From the NCBI GenBank assembly GCA_022821905.1, contig JAJECS010000027.1, positions 62,001-126,000 on the forward strand: DNA of 64,000 nucleotides. The letters run 5' to 3'. The stretch comes from Chloroflexota bacterium (GTDB lineage Bacteria > Chloroflexota > UBA11872). Every line of letters begins with the position of its first letter. Within the stretch, counting starts at the first letter, position 1. This document shows positions 28,674 to 36,345 of the stretch, one piece after another. The translations under genes were made by a program, and so were the position numbers. The notes below the pieces were generated by a model that made no database searches, was not told the DNA's origin, and saw nothing but the letters and a program-made list of their open reading frames with translations.

Positions 28674-29393
28674 TCAGTTCTGCGAAAAGTGCGTCGCGAC
28701 GACTTGATCGAGCAGGTCGTTGGTGCAGTCGCGGCAGAAGACGATGCGGGAGCGGTGCTCCTGGCGCGCCAGCTCCAGGATGTCCTCGGGGCGCGGCGCG
28801 GCCCGCATGACGCAGACATTGGTGCACACGCGCTGGCCGTGCACGAGGTCCACGGCCTGCTTGCGGTCCGGGCCGGGCAGGTCGAGCACCTGGCCGAAGC
28901 TGCGCGTGGCGAGCCGGCGCACGGCCATGCGCCGGTCGTCATGCTCGGGAATGCGCCGCAGGCGGTGCATCGACAACACGGCTGCCAGGTCCGTCTCGGT
29001 TGACGCGAGGACATGGGGATCGCTGGCGCCGCCGGCGTTGCGTTCGGGGGCGTCCAGCAGGTCCGCGTGCACGATGGCCACGTCGTAGTGGGGGCCGACC
29101 TGCTGCCAGGGCTCGTCGCGCAGGACGTTGATGAACTTCGGGGCATAAATCTGCCCAGTCGCTTTGTCGAGGCTCTGGTCGACATACCAGCGGGTGCTCC
29201 AATAGGGCGATCCGCGCGGTATGCCCGGAATCACCCAGGTGCCGAAGGGCCGCAGCTCACCGCGATTGAGGCTGAGGCCGGCGCGCTGGCCGAGCACCAG
29301 CATCACCTCTTGAATGTGCGCCACCGTGGAGACGACGGTCTCGGCCTCCCACGGCGCGACGCCTTCGGTCCACTGGAACGAGATCGACTTCAT
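28674..29393 (-). CDS. archaemetzincin-like protein, apparently without the zinc-protease motif
   Basis: 239 aa, soluble. The C-terminal part (KQAVDLVHGQRVCTNVCVMR, then FCRDC about 25 residues later) follows the spacing of the C-x4-CVM...FCxxC structural zinc cluster of archaemetzincins (M54). The HExxHxxGxxxC catalytic helix that should precede it is not recognisable; only one His remains. The middle (VGPHYDVAIVHADLL) resembles the family's VTDxDLY region. It could be a divergent non-catalytic relative or a different family with a similar Cys pattern. Isolated gene between repeat-rich spacers. Confidence 0.55.
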   Translation of the reverse strand: MKSISFQWTEGVAPWEAETVVSTVAHIQEVMLVLGQRAGLSLNRGELRPFGTWVIPGIPRGSPYWSTRWYVDQSLDKATGQIYAPKFINVLRDEPWQQVGPHYDVAIVHADLLDAPERNAGGASDPHVLASTETDLAAVLSMHRLRRIPEHDDRRMAVRRLATRSFGQVLDLPGPDRKQAVDLVHGQRVCTNVCVMRAAPRPEDILELARQEHRSRIVFCRDCTNDLLDQVVATHFSQN

Positions 29394-29560
29394 GGTCGAG
29401 CCCTGCGCGTCCCATCTGTCGCCGGTGATGCCCGACGGTCATGGTAGGACTTCGGCGCGGCTGGAAGTTCGGCGCAAGGGGATCGCGAACAGGCAACCTC
29501 CAGGATTGCCCCTGCGACGTGTGTAGACAGGCGCGGACGTGGAATCCCGCCTACGTGCGT

Positions 29561-29647
29561 CCCCTCACCCCGGCCCTCTCCTCAAGGGAGAGGGAGTCGG
29601 AGCCGGAATGGCGGAAGAAGACGCCCCCGCTCCAAGGGCGAGGGAGG
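29561..29647. repeat. Low-complexity intergenic repeat with CCCTCTCC/GGGAGAGGG hairpin
   Basis: CCCTCTCC-TCAA-GGGAGAGGG hairpin at 29574-29594, preceded by CCCCTCACCCCGG and followed by a second purine-rich GGGCGAGGGAGGCGG run. This dispersed repeat type is common in intergenic DNA. The 307 bases between the archaemetzincin-like gene and the next gene contain nothing else except a -10-like TACGCT at 29689-29694. Confidence 0.55.
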
Positions 29648-29700
29648 CGGACTCTTCATGACGGCGGGATGCGCTCGGGGCCAATTGCTACGCTCGCCGC

Positions 29701-31494
29701 ATGGAGTTGAACGGCGACGGCGCGGCGGCGCCGAGCACTTCCGATCGGGTCTCCGTGGTCGAGCTCGGCGCGGAGACGCGGGTGGCGGTCTTTGCCCGCC
29801 ACGAGGGCGCGTTTCGGCTGCTCACGGTGGCTGGGGCGCCCAGCACGCTCGACGCGCCGCATTTCGATCTCACGCCGAGCTACGAGCGGGCCGTGGCGGA
29901 AGCCGAGTCGCTGGCCGGGGCCTATTTCGCCATCCCCGAGTCGTCGGCCCGTCCGCACGGAGAGCCGCGTACCCCGCCGATTGCCGCCGCGGTGGGACGA
30001 GGTTTGGCGCCCGGACCGTCCTGCTTTGTGGTGAGCAACCTGGTCACACGTGATCTCGACGCGCTCGAGGAGGCGCTGACCGGGCGCGAGTTCGTCGTCA
30101 TCGGCCGCGCCACCACCGCGGCGCGCGAGTTTCGCGATCGCATCGACGGTCCGGCGGCCGTCGACGTGATCACCGCGCAGCGTCCCAGCGTCGTCGTCGT
30201 GGCGCTCACCGAGGATCGCGATGGGCAGGGCCTGGCCTACATGGCCGATCTGCTGCTCGGGGGGCTCGCCGGACGCGAGTCGAGCTATGTGCCCGTGATC
30301 GCCATCCTCTATGGGGCCGAACTCGATGATCGGGCGCTCGCCACGCTCCAGCAGGCGTTTCCGGTCCACGCCGTGTCGGTGCAGGGCGGCGGCGTGGACG
30401 ATCCGCTCGACATGACCGAACCGAATGCGCTGCTCGATGACGTGCAGCAAACGGTGAAAGCGCGACGCTTCGCCGGCCGCACGGTGCCGGCGGAGGTCGC
30501 CGATGCGCCCGCGCATGCGACGGCCGCGGCATTGGGCGAAGCCGTGCGGGAGCTGGCGACGCAGCAGGCCCTGGAGGTCGCCGCGGTGTCGCTGGACGAC
30601 GACCAGGTGTCGATCGTCGGCTTCCAGGGCGGATCAGGAGTGAGCGTGGGTTTGGGGCACAGCCACGACCTGGCGCGTCCCTATCACATCGCGCTGCAGA
30701 CGCCCATTGAACGCGTGGCGCAGTGGGCGCCCGAGGAGCCGATTCCGCAGGCGCTGCGATTCACCGCCTTGAACCGGTCGGCGCATCCGGCGGCTGTCGC
30801 GGCGACCCCGTCCGAGCTGCAACTGTCCCATGCCGTGTTCACCGCCGCGGCGCGCCAGGCGCTGCGCACCTCCGAGGACGGCCGGAGTCCGCTGAACCAC
30901 GAGGCGCTCGATCTGATCGTCCTCACGGGCCGCGCGGCGCGGGACGCCGGTCGGTCGGTGCAGGCCGCGCTGTTGCTGGTGAACATCCTGGAACCCGTGG
31001 GCGTCTCGCAGCTGGCGATCGATCCGACATCGAGCCTGGCCATGCAGGGCGCGCTGGCCCGTACCGGGGCCCGCGTGGCGTTCGACTCGACCCTGGTTCC
31101 ATTGGGCCTCTGCGTGGCGCCTCGGGGTCGCGCGAAAGCCGGCGAACCGGCCGTGCTGGTGGACGTGCGACCGAGCTCGGGAGCTCGCATCGAACGAGAG
31201 GTCAGCGCCGGCGCGCTCGATGTGATCCAGTGGGACGCGCGCGTGCCGGCTGAAGTCCGCATCTGGCCGCAGCCACGCTTCGACGTGGGCCTGGGCAACG
31301 GACGCCCGGCGCGGCTAAAGGCCAACGTGGGCTCGGGACTTGTGGGACTTATCGTCGATGCGCGTGGGCGGCCGCTGGTATGGCCCGACGAGTCCGAGGA
31401 GCGCCAGGCGCGCCTGCAGCAGTGGTTGCGCTCGATGGACGCCTTTCCCCCCGCCGCGACGGCGGTCGCTCCCGCGAGGCCGCATGGAGGCTGA
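29701..31494 (+). CDS. GlmL/MutL-like ASKHA-superfamily protein
   Basis: 597 aa. The N-terminus (SVVELGAETRVAVFARHEG, then LTVAGAPSTLDAPHFDLTPSYERAVAEAE) and the order of later blocks (FQGGSGVSVGLG, FTALNRSAHPAAVAATPSELQLSHA, LTGRAARDAG) resemble the MutL/GlmL family linked to glutamate mutase. The C-terminal VGLIVDARGRPLVWPDESEERQ block is typical of Chloroflexota versions. The canonical DxGSTxTK phosphate loop of active ASKHA proteins is replaced by ELGAETR, so ATPase activity is doubtful. No mutase genes are adjacent. It overlaps the next gene by 11 bases and seems to form a fixed pair with it. Function unknown. Confidence 0.65.
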   Translation: MELNGDGAAAPSTSDRVSVVELGAETRVAVFARHEGAFRLLTVAGAPSTLDAPHFDLTPSYERAVAEAESLAGAYFAIPESSARPHGEPRTPPIAAAVGRGLAPGPSCFVVSNLVTRDLDALEEALTGREFVVIGRATTAAREFRDRIDGPAAVDVITAQRPSVVVVALTEDRDGQGLAYMADLLLGGLAGRESSYVPVIAILYGAELDDRALATLQQAFPVHAVSVQGGGVDDPLDMTEPNALLDDVQQTVKARRFAGRTVPAEVADAPAHATAAALGEAVRELATQQALEVAAVSLDDDQVSIVGFQGGSGVSVGLGHSHDLARPYHIALQTPIERVAQWAPEEPIPQALRFTALNRSAHPAAVAATPSELQLSHAVFTAAARQALRTSEDGRSPLNHEALDLIVLTGRAARDAGRSVQAALLLVNILEPVGVSQLAIDPTSSLAMQGALARTGARVAFDSTLVPLGLCVAPRGRAKAGEPAVLVDVRPSSGARIEREVSAGALDVIQWDARVPAEVRIWPQPRFDVGLGNGRPARLKANVGSGLVGLIVDARGRPLVWPDESEERQARLQQWLRSMDAFPPAATAVAPARPHGG

Positions 31495-32572
31495 GCGCGT
31501 CGGGCGCGCCATTCGACGGACCGTGCGGAGCGGCGCGCTCCGGCGCCGGCACGTCCTTCCGAGTTCCGGCCGAATCCTCGTCCATGAGGGTGACGAGGTG
31601 GTGATGGGCCAGGTCTGGGGCCGCGGTCGCATGCGCACCGGGGTGACGGTTGCCGATCTGCCGCGACTGCTCAACGCCCAACTGGATGACGTGCCCGGCT
31701 TGCTCAAGGTGAGCCGTGCCGAAATCGTTGAAGAGGACACCTTGCTGGCCGAGTCGCTGGGGCGGATGGGCATCGGGCGGGAGTGGCGGGCGCCGGCCCG
31801 CGGCATGATCGCCAGCTTGAGTCCGCGCACCGGGGTGGCGGTGTTCGTGCGAGAGGTGCGCGAGGTGGCGCTGCATTGCCGCCTTGCCGGGACCGTCGTC
31901 GGCGTCACGCCCGGCGAGTCGGTCGTGATCGAAGGGCAGGGTGTGGCCATTTCCGGGGCCCTGGGCGCGGGCGGTCGCGCCGTCGGGCCGCTGCGCGTCA
32001 TCGAGTCGGGCGACCGGCCCGAAGACGTGGCCGAAGTCGGCGAGATTCTCGTCACGCCCGACCCGCTCCGCACCGAGTGGATGCAGCGCGCCGTCGAGGC
32101 TCGCGTTTCGGCGGTCATCGCCCCATCGGCCGACGACGCGACGCTTTCCGAGTTGGCGCTGGCCCCAACCATTGTCGGGCTTCCGTTGCCGGCTTCGGCC
32201 CCGCTCACACCGCCTGTGCCAACGCTGCTGACGGAGGGTTTTGGCCACACTCGGATGCCGCGCGCGCTGCAGCGCATGTTCCGAGCGAGCGCCGACGAGG
32301 TGGTGTCGGTGGTCGGAAGCCGGCAGCCTGGCGAATCTGAGGTGCTGTTGCCCCCGGGACCGTCCGAAGCGCTGGCCGAGGAGCTGAGGGCGGATGGGCT
32401 CCCGGTGCGCATCGTGGCCGGACCGGATGCCGGTGAAGAGGGAGTCGTCGTGGGACCGGCGCCGGACGAGGCGCGCGCTCCGTCCGGGTCGCCGGCCATC
32501 TGCGTGCGGGTGCAGCGGACTCACGGAGGCACGGTGACGGTGCCCGCGGCCAACTGCGAGGCGATCGCGTAG
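31484..32572 (+). CDS. uncharacterised partner of the GlmL-like protein
   Basis: 362 aa; the ATG at 31484 lies within the end of the previous gene, implying coupling. Two barrel-sandwich-like segments are visible: RRHVLPSSGRILVHEGDEVVMGQ near the start, and RGMIASLSPRTGVAVFVREVREVALHCRLAGTVVGVTPGESVVIEG, which resemble the lipoyl/HlyD-type hybrid motif. A domain with TPDPLRTEWMQRAVEARVSAVIAPSADD and a C-terminal small beta domain (RVQRTHGGTVTVPAANCEAI) follow. No signal peptide or transmembrane segment. No characterised family recognised. Confidence 0.6.
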   Translation: MEAERVGRAIRRTVRSGALRRRHVLPSSGRILVHEGDEVVMGQVWGRGRMRTGVTVADLPRLLNAQLDDVPGLLKVSRAEIVEEDTLLAESLGRMGIGREWRAPARGMIASLSPRTGVAVFVREVREVALHCRLAGTVVGVTPGESVVIEGQGVAISGALGAGGRAVGPLRVIESGDRPEDVAEVGEILVTPDPLRTEWMQRAVEARVSAVIAPSADDATLSELALAPTIVGLPLPASAPLTPPVPTLLTEGFGHTRMPRALQRMFRASADEVVSVVGSRQPGESEVLLPPGPSEALAEELRADGLPVRIVAGPDAGEEGVVVGPAPDEARAPSGSPAICVRVQRTHGGTVTVPAANCEAIA

Positions 32573-32637
32573 GCCTAAAGACCCGCTACGGCGCGTCGAC
32601 TCCGACGAGGCCTTCATGGGCAGTTCGCGAACTGCCC

Positions 32638-34299
32638 CTACATTCGCTCCGGCGCGTCGATTCCGAGCAGCGCCAACCCGTTCGCCACCACCTGCCGCAC
32701 GGCGGCGACCAGGCGCAGCCGCGCGGCCGTCAGCCCGGCGTCGTCGCTCACCACGCGGTGATCGTTGTAGTAGGAGTGAAAGGCGCGGGCGAGCTCCAGC
32801 AGGTAGTGCGCGATGCGGTGCGGCTCCCGCGAGTCCGACGCGTCCACCGTGACCTCGGGATAGGCCAGCAGTTGCCGGACCAGCGCCGCTTCCGGCGTGC
32901 CCAGGCGTGAGAGGTCGGGTGACCCGTTGGACGGACTCTCTGCCGCCGACCGCTGAATCCCCGCGCAGCGCGCGTGCGCCATCTGGATGTAGTAGATCGG
33001 ATTCTCGGGGTCCTCGCGCTTGGCCAGCTCCAGGTCGAATTCCATCTGGCTGTCGATCGCCTTGGAGAGGAAGAAGTACCGCGTGGCGGCGGGGCCGACC
33101 TCGTCCAGCACCTCGCGCAGGGTGACAAAGCGACCGCTGCGCTTGCCGGCGCGCGCCAGGCCGTCCCCGCTGCGCACTCCAACCATCTGCGCCACGAGGA
33201 TTTCGAGTCGTGTGGGATCGATGCCCAGCGCCTCCATGGCGGCCTTCATGCGCGGCACGTGGCCCTGGTGATCGGCGCCCCAGATGTTGATCACGAGGTC
33301 GAACTTCCGTTCACGGAACTTGTCGTGGTGATAAGCAATGTCGGTCGCGAAGTAGGTGGGGTCGCCGCGCGACCGCACGAGCACGTTTTCGCGGTCCTCC
33401 GTGCCCTCGCCGCCGACGAACCAGGTGGCGCCCTCGCGGTGTGTCACGTGTCCGGCGTCGGTCAGCGTTGAAAGCGCGGCTTCTACCTCGCCCCGCTCGC
33501 GCATCTCGCGCTCCGAATACCATTCGTCGAAGTCGAGTTCGAGGTCGGCAAGGTCGTCCCGGATCGAGGCGAGCGCAATGGCGACGGATCGCTGCTCGAA
33601 GGCCTCGGCGTCCTCGCGCCGTTGGACGTCGAGCCAGCGGTCGCCATCCTCGGCGGCAATGGCCTGGCCCCATTCCGCGACGTAGTCGCCCCGGTAGCCG
33701 TCCTCGGGGAATGGCCGGGTCACGCCGAGAGCCGCGGCGTAGTGATGGTGGACGGTTTGGCCGAGCAGTTCGATCTGGCGCCCGGCGTCATTGACATAAT
33801 ACTCGCGCGTCACGTCATGCCCGCGCGCGTCCAGCATGCGGGCGATGGCGTCGCCCACCACGCCGATGCGCCCCGCGCCCACCGTGAGCGGGCCGGTGGG
33901 ATTGGCGCTCAGATATTCCACCTGCACGCGCTGGGGATCGGCGACCGGCGCCGGTCCGAAGGCCGGCCCGGCATTCACGATCGCCTCGATCTGGTTCAGC
34001 ACCCAGGCGTCGTCGAGGCGGATGTTGACGAACCCCGGCCCGGCGACCGTGACCTCGGCAATCGCGGGATCGGCCGCCACGTGCGCGGCGATGGCCTCGG
34101 CGATGGCGCGCGGCGGCATCTTGGCGCCGCGCGCGAGGCGCAACGCATCCGCGCTGGCGTAGTCGGCCAGCTCATCCCCTCGACGATCCAGCCCAATCTG
34201 GGCGGTTGGCATCGGCGGCAGCGCGCCGTCCGCAAGCGCGGCGTCGAGGGCGTGTCGCAGGAGCGCCGCCAAGCGCTCACGCAGGACGAAATCAGACAC
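32638..34299 (-). CDS. argS: arginyl-tRNA synthetase
   Basis: Charges tRNA-Arg; 553 aa, class Ia. It has the N-terminal Add-1 domain, VEYLSANPTGPL leading to signature 1, YYVNDAGRQIELLG, the catalytic insert WFVGGEGTEDRENVLVRSRGDPTYFATDIAYHHDKF, WGADHQGHVPRM, and the DALR anticodon domain ending LLGIDAPERM. The HIGH tetrapeptide is replaced: the sequence reads TVGAG, so both histidines are absent. KMSKS is represented by KRSGR. Apart from this the gene looks intact. It lies downstream of nadE on the same strand. Confidence 0.94.
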   Translation of the reverse strand: MSDFVLRERLAALLRHALDAALADGALPPMPTAQIGLDRRGDELADYASADALRLARGAKMPPRAIAEAIAAHVAADPAIAEVTVAGPGFVNIRLDDAWVLNQIEAIVNAGPAFGPAPVADPQRVQVEYLSANPTGPLTVGAGRIGVVGDAIARMLDARGHDVTREYYVNDAGRQIELLGQTVHHHYAAALGVTRPFPEDGYRGDYVAEWGQAIAAEDGDRWLDVQRREDAEAFEQRSVAIALASIRDDLADLELDFDEWYSEREMRERGEVEAALSTLTDAGHVTHREGATWFVGGEGTEDRENVLVRSRGDPTYFATDIAYHHDKFRERKFDLVINIWGADHQGHVPRMKAAMEALGIDPTRLEILVAQMVGVRSGDGLARAGKRSGRFVTLREVLDEVGPAATRYFFLSKAIDSQMEFDLELAKREDPENPIYYIQMAHARCAGIQRSAAESPSNGSPDLSRLGTPEAALVRQLLAYPEVTVDASDSREPHRIAHYLLELARAFHSYYNDHRVVSDDAGLTAARLRLVAAVRQVVANGLALLGIDAPERM

Positions 34300-34398
34300 A
34301 GGAGAATCGCGCGGTGTGGGGCAGTTGCCCGGCGCGGTGCTCCGAGAGTATACGTAGGCGAGGGGCGCGCAGGAGCAGTTGCCGTTCGCTCGCTTCCG

Positions 34399-35262
34399 TT
34401 AGCGTCCCCAGTCGCGCGGATAGCGGAAGTCTCGATCGATCGTCCGGTCGGAGAGCTTGGCGATTACGGGCGGGCGTCGCTTGAACTGCGTGTGCTGCAC
34501 CCGTCGGCGGATTTCCGCTACCAGGTCGGCGTCGTAGCCGCCCGCCGCGATCTCATCCGCCGTGTGCCACTCGTCGACGAGCAGATAGAGCACTTCATCG
34601 GCGATTTCATAGGTGAACCCCAACTCGTCCTCGTCGGACTGACCCTGCCAGAGGTCCGCGGACGGCGGCTTCTCCAGGATCGACGCCGGAAGGTCCAGCG
34701 CCGCCGCGAGCTGTCGCACCTGGGTCTTGTAAAGGTCGCCGATGGGATTGACGGCGCTGGCCATGTCTCCGTGCAGCGTCCCGTAGCCCAGCAGCAGCTC
34801 GGTCTTGTTGCTGGTGCCCACCACGAGCGCGTCAAACGCCTCCGACTGGTCGTAGGTCGCGATCATGCGCGTGCGCGCCATCACGTTGCCGCGGCGCACG
34901 GGGGTTGTGGGATCGTCGAGCTCCTCCAGGTACCCGTCGACCGCCTGGCTGACGTCGATGACCTGTGTTTCGACCCCGAGGGCCTGCGCCAGCGTCTCGG
35001 CGTCGCCCCGACTGGCCGGGTTGCTGGTGCGGTAGGGCAGCATGAGCGCCAGCACGTTGTCCGGTCCCAGCGCGCGAGCCGCGAGGGCGCAGGTCAGGGC
35101 CGAGTCGATGCCGCCCGAGGTGGCCACCACGGCCCGCGTGAAATCGAACTTCGAGATCGCGTCGGCGATGAACCGCACCAGGATTTGCTCGGCGAGCGCC
35201 GTGTCCAACCGGAGTCCATGGCGGGCGCGACCTTGGAGGGAAGTTTCAGTGTTGGATGCCAT
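34399..35262 (-). CDS. nadE: NAD synthetase (synthetase subunit/domain)
   Basis: ATP-dependent amidation of deamido-NAD to NAD. 287 aa, about the size of ammonia-dependent NadE. The PP-loop reads VATSGGIDSALT, with RTRMIATYDQSEAFDALVVGTSNKTELLLGYGTLHGDMA, PIGDLYKTQV and KPPSADLWQGQSDEDELGF. It starts inside the end of the nitrilase-type gene (17-base overlap), so the two products probably work together, the upstream protein supplying ammonia from glutamine. Confidence 0.94.
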   Translation of the reverse strand: MASNTETSLQGRARHGLRLDTALAEQILVRFIADAISKFDFTRAVVATSGGIDSALTCALAARALGPDNVLALMLPYRTSNPASRGDAETLAQALGVETQVIDVSQAVDGYLEELDDPTTPVRRGNVMARTRMIATYDQSEAFDALVVGTSNKTELLLGYGTLHGDMASAVNPIGDLYKTQVRQLAAALDLPASILEKPPSADLWQGQSDEDELGFTYEIADEVLYLLVDEWHTADEIAAGGYDADLVAEIRRRVQHTQFKRRPPVIAKLSDRTIDRDFRYPRDWGR

Positions 35263-36115
35263 CGCGCCGCTCCGCGGCGATGCGCGCGAACTCGCGGCTC
35301 ACCAGCTCGAGGTTCTCGTCCCGGCGCAGCGGCAGCCGGGTGCGCTGACGCCGCAGCCGGCTGTCGGGCAAGTCGGCGATGACAAGGGCTTCTTCGAAGT
35401 CGGGCGCTCGCGCCAGGCAGGCGCCGTCCGGCGCCACGACTTCCGATCCGCCCCAAAAGTTCACCCCGTCCTCGAATCCCACCCGATTCACGTGCACCAT
35501 GTAGCAGACGAGCATCTGCGCGTAGAGGCGATTGAGCGCGTGCCAGGTCTCGGCGCTTCCCAGCTCGCTCGCGCCGCCGCCCACGCCGCGGCCAGGACTG
35601 CTGGAGAGGCCGAAGATCACGTCCGCGCCGTCGGCCGCCGCCAGCGCCGCGCTGGTGGGATGCCACAGGTCCTCGCAGATCAGCATGGCCTGCCGCCCAT
35701 GCGCCGTGTCGAAGGCCCGCACCTGCCTGCCGGGCGCCAAATCGCGCGCCTCGTCGAACAGGCCATAGGTCACCAGATAGACCTTCTGGTGGACGTGCAG
35801 CAGGCGGCCGCCGGATGCGCATGCCGCCGCCGGGACGAAACGGTGATCGGCGGTGCGTTCGATAAAGCCGAAGACGATATCGATGTCGCGGCTGGCGTCC
35901 AGGATCGGCGAGAGGCTGGCGTCGTCACGAGGGACGGCGACATCGGCAACCAGATCGCTGAGGAAGTACCCGGTCAGGGACTGCTCTGGGAACACGACGA
36001 TGTTGCAGCCGGCCTTCACGGCGCGGTCGGCGTATTCGAGATGGGTGGCCAGATTGTGCGCCGAGTCGCCCAGACGGGGGCGGATTTGCGCCAGCGCTAC
36101 CCGCAGATCTCGCAC
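35246..36115 (-). CDS. nitrilase-superfamily amidase, probable glutaminase partner of NadE
   Basis: 289 aa carbon-nitrogen hydrolase with the Glu-Lys-Cys triad in place: VVFPEQSLTGY, VHQKVYLVTYG and MLICEDLWHP. Its best structural match is the N-terminal glutaminase domain of glutamine-dependent NAD synthetases. Here that domain is a separate protein whose gene overlaps nadE. The GTG at 36115, preceded by GGGAGGGG at a good distance, is chosen; the upstream extension is Arg/Pro-rich and unlikely to be translated. Role as ammonia donor for NadE is inferred from family and coupling. Confidence 0.87.
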   Translation of the reverse strand: MRDLRVALAQIRPRLGDSAHNLATHLEYADRAVKAGCNIVVFPEQSLTGYFLSDLVADVAVPRDDASLSPILDASRDIDIVFGFIERTADHRFVPAAACASGGRLLHVHQKVYLVTYGLFDEARDLAPGRQVRAFDTAHGRQAMLICEDLWHPTSAALAAADGADVIFGLSSSPGRGVGGGASELGSAETWHALNRLYAQMLVCYMVHVNRVGFEDGVNFWGGSEVVAPDGACLARAPDFEEALVIADLPDSRLRRQRTRLPLRRDENLELVSREFARIAAERRDGIQH

Positions 36116-36219
36116 TGGCGCCCCCTCCCGTATCCGGCGTGGCGCCAGTCTAGCCAGTGTGCCGTCGCAGCGACGCCGGGCCGCGCCGCGGGCCGGGCGT
36201 GGGCGAGCGGTTGCAGGAG

Positions 36220-36249
36220 TTGACGGGCCTTGCCCATCGGGCCTAAATT
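36220..36249 (+). promoter_or_regulatory. Candidate promoter of the secreted glycosidase gene
   Basis: TTGACG (36220-36225), 18-base spacer, TAAATT (36244-36249). The start codon is about 97 bases downstream and has a good GGAGGAG (36332-36338). Confidence 0.55.
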
Positions 36250-36345
36250 CGACCGTCACGGTCTGGCGGCGAATCGCGTTCGGGCTGTGGGAGGCTGATA
36301 CCCAGCGGGCGCCGTCTTCGCGCCCGCCTCGGAGGAGTTCCGCGC

